Source: Mesomycoplasma conjunctivae
GTDB taxonomy: Bacteria > Bacillota_I > Bacilli_A > Mycoplasmatales > Metamycoplasmataceae
Direction of reading: 5' to 3'
Assembly: GCF_000026765.1 (NCBI RefSeq)
Contig: NC_012806.1
Coordinates: forward strand, 310,001-374,000
DNA: 64,000 nt
The notes beneath the pieces are model-generated. The model saw nothing but the letters and a program-made list of their open reading frames with translations, was not told the origin of the DNA and did not search any database. The position numbers were made by a program, and so were the translations under genes. Of the stretch, positions 28,737-42,913 are shown one piece after another. Position 1 is the stretch's first letter; every line of letters begins with the position of its first letter.

Positions 28737-28740
<4 letters not shown>
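27877..28740 (+). CDS. ECF-type transporter S component-like membrane protein
   Basis: A 287-residue protein with about six membrane helices. The N-terminal block (EIVISGSFLAIFLVLSYI, then IPFFIFLGILLGWFKGPIVA and a D-x-x-K motif) resembles substrate-binding S components of energy-coupling-factor vitamin transporters found as orphans in mycoplasmas. Several TGA codons are Trp. A TTG 9 nt upstream could extend it, but ATG 27877 fits the promoter. The substrate cannot be predicted. Its stop overlaps the stop of metG on the other strand by 4 nt. Confidence 0.7.
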
Positions 28741-31027
<2,287 letters not shown>

Positions 31028-31038
<11 letters not shown>

Positions 31039-32038
31039 TTTTATACTCAATTAAGCGCTTGTTTTTTGCATAACTACGACCAAATTTTGCTATTTTTTTG
31101 CCATTTAGAACAGTTGCATCAGCACTAAAAGTGGATCTGATTCCCAACATATATTGTCCAACACCATAGGCATCAACTGGTGCTTTTTTTGCTTCAAATT
31201 CGGCAATTTTTTTAGGATCAAAACCTGATGAGACAATAATTTTGACATGTTTACCGCCATTTTCATCTAATTTTTGGCGTAGCTTTGTAATTAAATCAAA
31301 ACTAACTCCAAATTGATTTTTTTGTGGTTTTGTAAACATTTTGTCAGCAATCGCTTTTGAAGTATCAACACGAACACCTATTAATTTTTCACCAAATTCT
31401 TTTAAAACCTTGAGTGAATCGTTAATGACATCGTTGTTAAAATCTACTAGGGCAATTAATTTTTGATTACTAAAAGTTTTTAAATAATAATGACAAGCCT
31501 TTATCAAATCGCCTGAAAAATTTTGAATTAAAGCATGAGGCATTGAACCAAAATTTTCATAATTTTTACCAGCTTGAGCAATACTACTAAAGTTTGTAAT
31601 TCCACCAACACGAGCTGCTTTTCCATCAATTTCTTGGAGTAGATAATGATCGCTGCGATCTGCCATAAATATTATTTCTTTACCATTGGCTGCTTGGATA
31701 CAATTGTAGGCATTAGTTGCAACTGATGTACTTCGCGATAATATACCATCAATAATACCTTCATATAAAATAAAATCTTGAAGTCTACCTTCGAGTTCTA
31801 AAACCACTTCTTTTGCGCTAATATGGCTACCTTCTGGTAAATATCGAATAGTATAATTGTTAATCTTTGAGTGTTTTTTAAGTAGTGTAATTGCTTCATC
31901 AATCCCTGATAAAATAGCAAAATCTTGACGTTGAAAAAATTGCAAGACAACAATATTATCTTTATTTTCCTTACTTTTTTCAACTATTTTTTTTGTTTGA
32001 ATAAAATAGTCTGAAACATAATCTTGAATTTTTTTCAT
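31028..32038 (-). CDS. pncB: Nicotinate phosphoribosyltransferase
   Basis: A 336-residue enzyme making nicotinate mononucleotide from nicotinate and PRPP, the first step of NAD salvage. Recognisable parts are YEGIIDGILSRSTSVATNAY, ARVGGITNFSSIAQAG, LVDFNNDV and the GVRVDTS PRPP-site region, with VGQYMLGIRSTFSADAT (about 300-316) near the end. The length matches short mollicute homologues. A TATACT box lies about 15 nt before the ATG with an AGAGA site between. It is upstream of trmN6 and metG. Confidence 0.9.
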
Positions 32039-32266
32039 AATTCTCTATTCTTAAGTATAATATAAATAAAATTATAATATAAAAACAAACAAATGTTTGT
32101 TGCTAAATCAATTAAGTAATAAAAAGTTGTATCAATTTATATACAAAGTAGTATTAAAATATTAAATTGCTTTTAAAGGTAATTGATTTATATAATATAC
32201 TTTAAAATATTTTAATTTATTTTTGATTAAATTTTTAGAATACAAAATAATTTATAAAAGAGAGAC

Positions 32267-33820
32267 ATGAAATATATCAAACTTTTTACAACTACAGTTC
32301 CAACTGTAGTTGTTGGAGCTATAGTTGGAGCTTCTATAGGTGTTGGTTTAACTAGAAAAAATGAAAACAAAATCTCTTATTTATTGCAAAAACACTATAA
32401 ACATAAAGACTTTAGCAATATTTTCGAGAGAGAAAATAACCTAAATAGTTGAAATATTGAACCTACTTTTTCTCCAATTACAATAAAAGACTTCCAAAAA
32501 AATGCAGCAAATAATATTGTATTCCCACCTAAATTTCAAAATTTTAAGATTAAGCTAGATAATAGTGGAATTATCACAAAAGAAAATAATGATAAATTTA
32601 TAGGAGAAAAAAACAATCAGCTATATGTTTATAAATTAAAGGTAAATACATCAAATATTATTGACGAAGAACCACAATTTAAAGAAAAAATTTTAAATCA
32701 TAGGCATAGTTTATATGATGACCAAGGTCAACAACAAGTAATTGATTTAGATTATGTTGGTTTTCGAAGTGTTGAGCTATCAGATAAAACATTTGAATCT
32801 ATTTATCAAAGAAATATTAAATTACAATCTGGTTCTGCAAGCATTTTAGATGCTAGCCAACCCATTGCACTTTTAATTACAAATGAGCATGTTGTCGCCC
32901 CCATTGAATATGATGGTTTTACAATAAGAAGTAAACAAGCACGTTTTTGAAATAATCCAACTGCGGAAACATTTTTAAAGTGATATGAAGGCGGAAAAAT
33001 CCACACACTTGATCATTTTGATTTAATCAATTTATTTTTCTATAAAAAAGTTTCTGAATCACCTAAGGATTACTTGACAAATCTATCTACAATTGATGTA
33101 TTTAAACAAGAATCTTTTATCTTTGATTTTTTTTCTAACTATTTTTGAGTTCCAAAAGGTTTAAAAAATGATAATCTTGATGTTAATTTAATTTATTTTA
33201 AATGGCAAGAATTTATTACTGATGTACAAAAAATTATCGATTTTTACAAAAGTGATGACTCAAAAGTTAAAAATGTAATAAATATTTTTAAAATTGAAGA
33301 TTCCCTGGAAAAGTTATACAAAGAATTTCCTAGTTTTGTAACTTTTTGAAACAAAATGAACAAACTTCCGCCTGTTAAATTATCAAACAAACTATGAAAA
33401 AAAGGAGAATCAAATTATAAAAATTTAATTGCTCTATTATGACCTGATGGTTTTCCTTTAAAAAGTAATTTTAAAGGAATTTATGCCGCTACCCCACCCG
33501 AAGGTTTTGGTGATATTAGCCTATATTTTTATGCAAATAATGGCCCTGGGGCAAGCGGTGGAGGTATTTATAATGACAAAGGAGAACTAGAATTTGTTAA
33601 TTCCTTTGGAATTGTTGATAGTTTTTATAATAAAAACATTGATCATAGTAGTCAATATCATGATAACTTAAATGCAATTATCAATGTCTCAGGCGGTGTT
33701 CCGCTTATTGCAGATGATTATAATCTAAGAGATCAAATTTTAAGTTATTATCCTTCTAGAAATCAAAAAATAAATCAAGATGTAGCCCGACCTACTTTTG
33801 AATCAAAAGGAATTAATTAA
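32267..33820 (+). CDS. DUF31-family trypsin-like serine peptidase, membrane-anchored
   Basis: A 517-residue protein related to the DUF31 peptidases that include MIP. There is a single hydrophobic segment near residues 10-30 without a lipobox Cys, so it is probably an N-terminal anchor rather than a lipoprotein. The catalytic triad region is visible: ITNEHVV with His208, DVNLIYFKW with a possible Asp near 307, and PGASGGGIY with Ser430 in GASGG. Trp residues are mostly TGA. No MIB gene is next to it. It might process surface proteins or cleave host proteins; both are inference. Its 3' end overlaps the yigZ stop by 8 nt. Confidence 0.8.
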
Positions 33821-34379
33821 GTTTTGTTCAATTAAGAGCAAAATAAGGTTTTTCAATATTCTCTTGACATTCAATGATTGCATTGCAAAAATCATTAATT
33901 TTTTTAGTTTTAAATCTACAAAAATTTGCATTTAATCATGAGTCTAATCGCTTAATATCTTCATTTTTTACCAAAATAGTGTAAGAAAATGAAGATATTT
34001 TTTCATTTATACAACTTATTTCCAAAACATTTTTTGTTGCATCTTTGTATGCTTTGCTCAAAGGACCCAAACCTAATTTACTACCACCAAAATAACGCAC
34101 AACAATAATTAAAATTTTGTCTAAATTTTGTTGATTAATTAATGAAAAAATTGGTAAACCAGCACTACCTTTTGGCTCCTTTGCATCAAAGTATTTTTGT
34201 AAATTAGAGCCTATTTTATAAGCATAAACTAGATGACTGGCATTTATGTGTTCTAAATTTGTTTCTTTTAAATATTGTTGAATTTGTTGTAAATTTTCTA
34301 CGTAAAAACTATAAGCATAAAATTTGGATTTTTTTATTTCATGCAAAAATTCTGCATTTTTATTAATAATTTTTGCCAT
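33813..34379 (-). CDS. YigZ/IMPACT-family protein
   Basis: A 188-residue member of the UPF0029/IMPACT family. The segments INASHLVYAYKIG, DAKEPKGSAGLPIFSLI and VVRYFGGSKLGLGPLSKAYKDA (about residues 91-112) are the family signature; the role in bacteria is not settled (possible link to translation or proline peptides). The ATG overlaps the stop codon of the upstream permease as TAATG, so it is coupled to the ABC transporter operon, although it has no obvious transport role. Its stop overlaps the DUF31 gene tail-to-tail. Confidence 0.88.
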
Positions 34380-35215
34380 TAAGAAAAATTTTTCCCACTA
34401 GTTTTATTAATCAAAGGAGAAAATAAGATATATACAAATAAAGGAACAATAATTGCAAAAAGTGCCCCAGCAGCTTGAACATTTTGTAGAAAACCAAACT
34501 CGGTGCCACCAGCAAAGTGGAATCAAGTTGAAATAGTTTGATTATCTCTGAAGCTAAAAATATAAATCGGTCATAAAAAATCATTTCAAACTTGAATGCT
34601 AGAGAAAATAATAATTAAATAGTATGACATTTTTAGTTTAGGCAAAAATACTAACTGAAAAGTGGCAAATACTGATAAATTATCAATTTTTGCTAATCTA
34701 ATTTTTTCAATGCTGACTAAATTAATGCTTTTATATAAATAGTAAAAGTTAAAAAAAGAAAAAAATTGGTTAGAAATAAGAGAAAATATTGGAGCCTTAG
34801 TAATTGTAAAATTAGCATTTAAAATTCTTGCAAGACTACTATAAGTGGTAATTTCGGGAATCATTGAAATGATGACAAAAATAACAAGATATGCTTTTTT
34901 AAATTTTTTGCTTGCAAACCAGATTCCAAAAACACCTAAAGTGTATAAAATTATACGAAAAAAGTTAGTCATCAAGATAGCTAAAATTGAAGTTACTAGA
35001 CCTTTGTAAAAATCACTGTTGATTGAATTTTTAAAGTTTTCAAATAAATATTTATTGGGTAATAAAATTAAATTAGGATTATCAGCTTGGCTATTTGGTA
35101 AACTAGCATTTACTACTAAATAGTAAAGTGGAAATAAAATAATTACTAAAAATAAGGATAAAATTACAAATAAAGTTAGTTGACTAAAAATATTATTCAG
35201 ATTTAATTTTTTCAT
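34379..35215 (-). CDS. ABC transporter permease, second subunit (UgpE-like)
   Basis: A 278-residue inner-membrane permease of the binding-protein-dependent family with about six helices. The second permeases of carbohydrate/glycerol-phosphate ABC systems have this shape: a first helix with PLYYLVVNASLPNS, then the EAA-like cytoplasmic loop (EKIRLAKIDNLSVFATFQLVFLPKL, at about residues 172-196). One or more TGA codons near the C-terminus are Trp. It overlaps the first permease by 23 nt and yigZ by 1 nt. The substrate is uncertain. Confidence 0.82.
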
Positions 35216-36119
35216 TTTTTCTCCTAATAGTTGTAATTATTTTTTGATAAATTTTTATTCATATTTTTGGATTTAGAATTATAAAGGTACTAAAAAGTGA
35301 GAATAAAAATAAAAGCGCAATAAAAGCAGTCGCATTTTGTTTACCAATGTCATCTTTGAGATCAATTATATAAGAAGCAATGGTGTGGCCTCTATTTAAA
35401 TCAAGATTAATTTTGCCAGTAATAATGCTTGGATATAACATTGTAGCAAAAATAAAATTGGTGTATGCAATGACAATGAAATTATTGCCTATTTCTTTAA
35501 AATATAAGTAAAAAATTCGATCTTTTATACTTAGATTATCAACTTTAATATTTTTTGCATACCGACTTTCAATTGAATTAATTGCAAAGAAAAATAAAAC
35601 AGTATTAAAGGGAATTGCTCTTCAAAGTTGATAAATAATATATAATCAAATAAGCTCAATTTTATTTTTTCCACCAACAAATGAGAAATTTGCATTTATT
35701 AATTTTGCAAAAACATTTTTATCACCAAATAAAAATGTAAAGGAAACACCAATTGCAAAAGCAGAAATAAAAAATTGTGAATAAAGAGCAGAAATAAACA
35801 ATTTTTGGCTAATTTTATTTGACAATCTTGACAATAAAATTGCTAAAATAAAACCAATAAAAAGCGCTAATGGCGAGCTAACAAAAAATAAAATACTACT
35901 ATTTCGCAAGGCATCTTGAAAACTATTTTGAATTAACAACCTTTGATAATTGCCAATTCCATAGCTAATTTGCCCGGTAAATCCGATATTTTTAAAGGAA
36001 TTAAAAAAAGCACTTATAATTGGATAGACTGAAAAAACAAAGAGAAAAATTAGAATTGGTAGCATCAACAAAAGACTATGAAAATTCTTGTTTTTGGAAA
36101 TTTTTTGAAATATTTGCAT
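35193..36119 (-). CDS. ABC transporter permease, first subunit (UgpA-like)
   Basis: A 308-residue permease with about six helices. The first helix (LLMLPILIFLFVFSVYPIISAF) and following NSFKNIGF are typical of MalF/UgpA-type permeases, and the cytoplasmic EAA-like loop occurs in the second half (DNLSIKDRIFYLYF). The start MQIFQK at 36119 is 1 nt past the ATPase stop; an in-frame ATG at 36194 would extend into the ATPase and is less likely. Two TGA codons are Trp. It pairs with the following permease and the upstream ATPase. Confidence 0.82.
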
Positions 36120-36120
36120 G

Positions 36121-37284
36121 TTATTTAAGTCCGCTATGAATTCTTTGTCCTTGTTTATCAAAATATAAAATTTTTTCATCTTGATAAACAACATTGAGAT
36201 CTTTGCTTTTTAAATCATTGTTAATGACTAATTCAAGTTCGATGTTTTTTTCTTTATCTAATATTTTAACCCAAAAACCATCTCCGATATTCTTTTTAAA
36301 AAGTAATTCAGCATTGCCAGCAAAGTCTTCAATTTTTAAATATTTGCTTCTAATATAAGCTTGTTTTTCATTGTCATTTCCAATAAAATTAATTTCTGGA
36401 AAACCTATAAATTTGGCGACAAAAGTATTGTTTGGATTTTCAAAGAGATCTTGTGGGCTTCCATATTGTTCTACTTTGCCATCTTTTAACAAAATCACTA
36501 AATCGCTAATTTTAAGTGCATCAACTTGATCATGAGTAACAAAAATAATTGATAAATCAAATTGTTGTTTAATTTTTTCTAACCATTTAATTGTTGATTC
36601 TTTAATTTTCGCATCCAGAGAAGCAAAGGGTTCATCCATTAAAATAAAATTATTACCTTTTATGATTGCTTTAGCAAAAGCTACTCGCTGTTGTTGACCG
36701 CCACTGATATCGCTAGCCTTTTTATTTTCAATCCCTTTAATTTCTAAAATTGTAAATAATTCATCAACTTGTTCTAAAAATTCTTTGTATACTACTTTGT
36801 AAAACTTTAAAAAAAGTCAACCACTTTGTAATAATCAATATCTTAATTTAAAATTAGCAAATAAATTTCTTTTATTTTTTTCTAAATTTTCAAGTTGATG
36901 ATCAATTAGCGATTTTATTTTTTCTTTACTTTTATGCTCTAAAGTTTGGGAATCAATAATTTTTTTATAAGTTGTTCACCTTCATTTTTTGGAGTTTTTT
37001 GCACTGATTCACAAATTTTTTATTACACTAATTTGATTATACAAATTATCTTTTTGCATAATATAACCAATATTTTCTAAAGACTTTGCTTTATTTTTGA
37101 TTGCTTTTTTGTGATCTAAAAAACCTGCAATTAAATTTAAAAGCGTTGTTTTACCAGAGCCTGAAGGCCCTAAAATTGTGACAATTTTTCTTTCCGGAAT
37201 CGCCAACTTATCAATTGTGAGTCTGTATTTTTTATCATAAGAAAAATTCAAATTTTCAATTTCAATTATTAAATTTTTATTCAT
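36121..37284 (-). CDS. ABC transporter ATP-binding protein (UgpC-like) with insertion
   Basis: A 387-residue ATPase. Walker A is GPSGSGKTT near residue 38, the Q-loop is in GYIMQKDNL, the signature is SGGQQQRVAFA, Walker B is FILMDEPFASLD and the H-loop is VTHD, followed by a C-terminal OB-like regulatory domain. Between the Q-loop and the signature there are about 115 residues, roughly 60 more than in MalK. The extra part is Lys/Trp-rich, recalling the insertion in M. pneumoniae UgpC-like proteins. ATG 37284 is chosen over ATG 37287 because a TATACT box ends 6 nt before it. It energises the two permeases and probably the lipoprotein encoded divergently. Confidence 0.85.
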
Positions 37285-37353
37285 CATATTAGTATAAAAT
37301 TTTATTACAATATAAATTATTTAAATAAATAATATGTTATAATTTGTTAAATT
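37285..37353. promoter_or_regulatory. Compact divergent promoter region
   Basis: Sixty-nine bases separate the ABC ATPase start and the lipoprotein start. On the minus strand TATACT (37291-37296) lies 6 nt before ATG 37284. On the plus strand TATAAT (37338-37343) lies 10 nt before ATG 37354. Neither side has a ribosome site, so both transcripts look leaderless. Confidence 0.55.
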
Positions 37354-39294
37354 ATGATATTGAAAAAAACTAAAAATTACAAAAAACTATTACTTAGCTT
37401 AGTCTCAATTTTTACCCCTGCAGCTATTTTAGCTTCTTGTGGGACCTATAATGATGGCTCTCCTAAGAATCAAACATATCAATACTTAACTTCAAATGCA
37501 ACACAAAAAGATGAAACTGTATATCTAACAACTTCTCAAGGAAAATTTTGACCACTAATTTCTGCTTTGGACACCTTTGGCGCAGGTACAAATGGTCTTA
37601 TTCCATACTATAATAAAACTTTTAAAGATGATGCTGACTTTGTTCCAGTTAAGCTTTTGCTAAATACTGAATCAAAAGCAATATCTCAAGCACAAACTGC
37701 TGAAAACATTGGTTCTATATTACAAAATAATGGTGATACATTACCTTCAATTGCACTCGCTGATGCATCAACTTCTTTTGTAGTCAATCGTTATAATCGC
37801 TTGTTAGATATTTCAAAATCAGAAATTAATCCAGCCTTATTTGGAGATAAAATTTCTAGAGCATACAATGATTTAAACTTAAATAATAATACTTTTTATA
37901 ATATTCCATTTAATTTAAATGATGTTGATGCTACAAGTTTTAATCTAGATAATTTAAGAATTGTTTTTGAAATTCTTAAACAAGGTGGTGCTAAAATTGA
38001 TGAAAATATGGATATCTATAAACAAGCTCAAGCTAGCAAAGATGTAGGAAATTCAACAAAAGAGAATAACTTATTTAGTGTAATTAAAGCAAAGTCAAAT
38101 AATCCCTTTGCTGATTTAACAGTAAATAAAGAAACTTTTACAACTATTGAAAATGCTCTTGATTTTTCAATTAAATTTGTTCAAGGAATTGAAATTGATG
38201 AGTCTAAAAAAGCAAAATTAGATGAATCAACTGAGAATATTTCGATTTTTGATATTGACTATTCACAAAATGTTTTAATAAAAAATATCTTATCAAAAAC
38301 AGGAAAAACATTCTGATCACCAAGCGGTGATGGAACACAATTAGACTATAATATTGCAACAGATCAGGAATTAGAGAGCTCATTTAAAGAAGCTTATAAC
38401 AAATTTACTGCTAATTTACCAGAGATTAAAGTTGATATAACAAAAAATGGAAAAACTAGCAAAAAAGTAATTCAAGCTTTCCAATTTAAAAACTTTAAAT
38501 CTGATTTTAAAGGTTTTGGTGAATGAGGAAGTCATGATATTTTGCGTTACAAAACAGCTTTTGGGTTTGTCCCAGCTGTGGGAATTAAGCAATCCATTGA
38601 CTCTTTTACTTCAAGAATATTAGGTTTTGAAGATGGCCAAAATTTTGCCACCTATAAAGATGTTTATACAATTGGACAACCAGTAAAAGCTCGCCCAGAT
38701 TCTCCTTTTAATGCTTATTGACCTGGTGGCTCTTCTCTAATTGCAATAAAAACAGGTAACGAAAAAGTAGACAAAGGTACAATTAAATTCTTAAATTGAC
38801 TATTTAAAGGTTCAAACAAAATCACAGGCAAAGATATGTCTAACCTTGACTATTTAATTGAAACTTCTGCTTATTTTGTGCCAACTAAAGAGACAACTAC
38901 TCAAGAAAAACTTGAACAAATTAAAGCATTATATCAAAAAACTTTAGAAGAAATTAAAGCATCTGAAGATGCTGCTGGAATTGAAAAACATCAAACTTTT
39001 AGCTTATTTAAAAAAGAAAATGATATTACAAATAATGCAAAACTAGAAAAACTTAACTTATCTTTATATGACAAGTTGTCTAACTTAAGATCAGTTATTG
39101 TCTCACTTGAGTCATTACTTAACCACATTGATGATCCTAAAACTAAAATGATTTTAGATACTGGTAATTCAACAACTAATAAAATTTCAACCACTATTTT
39201 AGATTCACTTATTGATAGAACTAAAGTTGAAAACTCAGAGACAAAAACTGCTGAGCAAATTTATACAAGTATTCAAAACACTGTAAAATCTTAA
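37354..39294 (+). CDS. Solute-binding-type lipoprotein of the ABC transporter
   Basis: A 646-residue lipoprotein: signal peptide with KKLLLSLVSIFTPAAIL and lipobox LASC (Cys about 29). The following part has the layout of extracellular sugar-binding proteins (VYLTTSQGKFWPLISALDTF, then IPYYNKTFKDD and LPSIALADASTSFVVNRY). The second half has YWPGGSSLIAIKTG and FVPTKETTTQEKLEQIKALY, as in solute-binding proteins. Five or so Trp codons are TGA. It is transcribed away from the ABC ATPase/permeases across a 69-bp promoter region, so it is probably their substrate-capture subunit. It may belong to the P68/P80-type mycoplasma lipoproteins. The substrate is unknown. Confidence 0.8.
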
Positions 39295-39316
39295 TTTTAT
39301 AAAAAAACAAAGGTCT

Positions 39317-39360
39317 AAAAAAAATAATTTATAGTTAAAGCTATAAATTATTTTTTTTAT
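39317..39360 (+). terminator. Terminator after the lipoprotein gene
   Basis: A perfect 18-bp stem (arms 39317-39334 and 39341-39358) with a 6-nt loop and T-run. Confidence 0.85.
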
Positions 39361-39979
39361 TTTTCTTGCCCAATATTTTTAACATATTTCTTGTTTTTAA
39401 TTCCTAAGTATATTTTCATGTCTTTTTTAATAAATTAGCACTAAATTGATAAACTAAGTTTGAAAAAATAAACTATATGCAGTTTAAAATTATCAAATCT
39501 TAGTTTAAATTGATTGTGTATTTGGCTTTAGCATTGAAAATTTAACTGTTGTGTTCTAACTAAAAAATGAAAAATTTTTTAAAAGTTGTTTAAAAATAAT
39601 GATAATTTAGCAAAGTTTTTTCATTTAATTAGCGCTTTTGAGCTATAAAAATCCAAGTTGTTTTTCAATTTAAATTTTCCTACTAGTTCTTTTTAGACTA
39701 TTATTTAGAAAATTAAGATTTTCTAAATAATATTGGCATATTCTAAAATAAAAATTATTTATCTTTGTTGATTATTCTACCTAATAGCTTTTATAAGTTA
39801 GAAAAATATTACTAACAAATATCAAAAAACTTATTGAAATTATCACTTGTTTTCTTTGCAAACCTATTAATTTTAATATTTTTTTAAAAAAACATAAAAA
39901 AATTTTCAAAAATTTTTTCTTTTTTGTTTTATAATAAAAATTATATTATTATTAAAAATTTTTGAAAGGTTAGAAGTAA
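39361..39979. other. Non-coding spacer before the lactonase/PTS genes
   Basis: About 620 A+T-rich bases with no credible reading frame, tRNA or structured RNA that I can recognise. The TATAAT at 39930-39935 is probably the -10 box of the lactonase gene, with AAAGG as the ribosome site near 39965. Confidence 0.5.
39930..39935 (+). promoter_or_regulatory. -10 box of the lactonase/ula operon
   Basis: TATAAT 44 nt before the start codon, downstream of T-rich sequence. The -35 box is not clear. Confidence 0.45.
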
Positions 39980-41032
39980 ATGGAAAAATTTTCTAGAACA
40001 ATTTTAGGAGATATACATCCTAGTGAATTAGGTGTAGTTGATTGCCATGATCACCTAATTAAAAATTATGGTCCGGAAGCCCATGAGCATCCAGACTTTA
40101 TAATGATGTCGAAAAAGGCGGCTATTAAGGAATCACTTGAATATTTTGCCAAAGGTGGAAAAACAATTGTTACCATGGATCCACCTAATGTGGGTCGTGA
40201 TGTTTACCAAATGTTAGAAATTGCTAACGAACTCAAAGGTAAAGTCCACATTATTATGGCTACAGGATTCCATAAAGCCGCTTTTTATGATAAGGGAGCT
40301 TCTTGACTTGCTCTTGCGCCAACAGATGAAATTGTTAAAATGGTAAAAGCAGAAATTCTTGAAGGGATGGATGAATACAATTACAGTGGCCCTGTAGTTA
40401 AGCGCTCAAGTGCCAAAGCTGGAATTATTAAAGCAGGAACAGGTTATGCTGCAATTGATCGTTTAGAATTTAAATCTCTTGAAGTTGCAGCACGCGCTTC
40501 AATTGAAACTGGGGCACCAATTTTAGTTCATACTCAATTGGGGACAATGGCTTATGAAGCTGCTAAATACCTAATTGATTTTGGTGTTAATCCGAGAAAA
40601 ATTCAACTTTCACACTTGAATAAAAATCCAGATAAATACTATTATGCTAAAATCATCAAAGAGCTAGGTGTTACACTTTGTTTTGATGGTCCAGATCGTG
40701 TCAAATATTACCCTGATGCAACTTTGGCAGAAAATATTAAATATTTAATTGATCTTGGATATCAAAAACATATCACACTTTCACTTGATGCAGGAAGAAT
40801 ATTATACCAAAAATATTATGCTCAAGAAAAAAATAAATTAGCTTTTGGACTTGGTTACCTTTTTGATAGATTTATTCCACTTTTAAAACAAGTTGGTATA
40901 TCTCAGCAAGCCATTGATGATATCTTAGTTAATAATCCTGCAGAAATTTTAGCTTTTGATAAACCACGTGTTTTTGATGCAGGAAAACTACCACAACATG
41001 TTTTAGAAATAAAAAATACATTTAAAATCTAA
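39980..41032 (+). CDS. Phosphotriesterase-like lactonase (sugar-acid lactone phosphate)
   Basis: A 350-residue amidohydrolase of the PTE/PLL family with a binuclear metal site: HxH as VDCHDHL (His23, His25), a bridging-Lys candidate in AGIIKAGTGY, LVHTQLG and QLSHLNK for the two His ligands, and the late LSLDAGR Asp. Close homologues in M. synoviae and M. agalactiae were reported to hydrolyse D-xylono- and L-arabino-1,4-lactone-5-phosphate. Here the gene heads a set with UlaA, UlaB and UlaC, so it probably acts on the phosphorylated lactone brought in by this PTS, replacing UlaG. One TGA is Trp. Confidence 0.88.
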
Positions 41033-41087
41033 TTTAACTAATTTTTTTAGTAGAATATAATCTACTTTTACTTTAAAAAGGAGAAAA

Positions 41088-42857
41088 ATGTCATTAGATA
41101 AGAAAAAAAATCGCAAAATCTTATATGGCTGATTAGCTTTCTTACTTATCAACATTCTCATCATCACAATCACACTTGGTGTGCGCATGGGTGTTAAGAA
41201 TGAAAGTTTTAGCACAGCATTAATTTTTTTAATTCAAACTGTCTACCTTGATAACTTTTTAAGACAAAATCCAATTCTTCTAGGATCACTTACCCTTGTT
41301 GGATACTTGATTTTAGGTCGTGGCGCTCGTGATTCAATTTTAGGAGCGCTCAAGACTGCAATTGGAGTTTTCTTGCTCTCAATTGGAGCGGGCGGACTTA
41401 TTGGATTAGCAGCTCCTGTCTTTGCAACTATTCGAGGTATTAAAACTGGTGTTGTACCACTAGATCCTTATTTAGGTTGAACTAGTGCACAACAGTTTTT
41501 AGAAAAAGGTTTTGGACCAGCCAATGACTTTTTGACCTTGTCATCTTTTGTTTTCTTACTTGGCTTTGCCGTAAATATTGTGATGGTGCTTTTAAAAAGA
41601 TTTACTAACACCAACTCAATTATGATTACAGGTCATGTTATGTTGCAACAATCTACTATTGTAACTGCACTACTCTATGTTATTTTATTCCGTTCAGTTC
41701 CTCTATTAGATGGTGGTGCAATTGCTCCAGGTTCACAAATTGGACTTGTTATCATTGCAGGTTTATTTATTGGAATTTATTGAGCAACTGCTTCTACTGC
41801 AACATTAAAAATTACTAACTTAGTAACTCAAAATTCTGGCTTTGCAGTTGGTCACCAACAAATGTTGACCTTGGTAACTAGTTATAAATTAGGTCGCTTC
41901 TTTGGTAAAAAAGAAGATACTGCCGAAGAGCGCAAACTTCCAGGTTATTTAAAAATTTTCGAAGATAACATCTTTACTCAAACTGTTATTATTCTACTCC
42001 TCTTTGCAATTTTATTTGCAATCATTATTGGCACTTATGGTGTTGAAAACACAATAGCTGCCAACTATGCAGGTTTTAACGCAAATTCAAAAATTGGTGG
42101 TATTAAAGCAATTGCAAGCGCTTGAAATGGTACCTTTGGTGGTGCAAACTTTGTATTTATCATTTTTGGTGGATCACTTCGAATTGTAGCTGCACTACTA
42201 GCAATTATTACTGGGGTGAGAATGTTTGTTACTGAATTACAACAGTCATTCCATGGAATTTCTGAAAAAATTATTCCTGATGCCGTTGTTGCTGTTGACA
42301 TTGCTGCTACCTATGGATTTTCAATCAATGCGGTAACTTATGGCTTTATATCAGGAGTTATTGGTCAATTTTTAGCTGTCTTTATCATGGTTGGAATTAG
42401 TGCTATTCCAGGAAATAATTTCTCTTTAGTAGCAATACCTTTATTTATTACCTTATTTTTCAACTCTGGTGCTCAAGGAGTATATGCAAATGCAAGTGGA
42501 GGTTGAAAAGCTGCTGTTATTGTACCGGCAATCATTGGCTTTTTCGAAATCATTTTCATCTCCTTTGCCCTCAAATTAATTTCTAATATTGAAGGTGCTG
42601 GAATCCCAATGATTCAAGATGCAAATCTACCTAAAACCCCAGTTGATTCTGGATTCTTAGGAATGGGAGATTGAAACTTCTTCTTTGGAATAGTCTTAAT
42701 TATTGGTCAATTCCATGCTTCTCTTGGGTGAATTTCTACTATAGGTGCAATTATTTTACTACTTTTACTTGCACAAATCATCGACTCTACTACTCAACAT
42801 AAAAAAACTTTCTTACAAAAATTATTTAAAGTAAATGTTGATCTAGTTGCTCGTTAA
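41088..42857 (+). CDS. ulaA: PTS ascorbate-type transporter, EIIC (UlaA/SgaT)
   Basis: A 589-residue membrane protein with 10 or more helices, the EIIC of the L-ascorbate family (SgaT/UlaA). The region FLRQNPILLGSLTLVGYLILGR and AIGVFLLSIGAGGL at the N-terminus, and GHVMLQQSTIV, are recognisable. It is longer than the enterobacterial protein (about 465), as usual in mycoplasmas. Several TGA codons are Trp. AAAAAGGAG precedes it. It is followed by EIIB and EIIA; together they import and phosphorylate a sugar-acid lactone. Confidence 0.9.
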
Positions 42858-42913
42858 TAAAATAGTGTATAATAAAATATATAAAAAATAAAATAAAACG
42901 TAAAGGAAAAGAA

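Noticed and set aside
39361..39979. A hidden RNA gene (RNase P RNA, tmRNA or SRP RNA) in the long spacer
   Set aside because: No conserved core sequence or long-range pairing typical of these RNAs could be found by eye; it is A+T-rich throughout.
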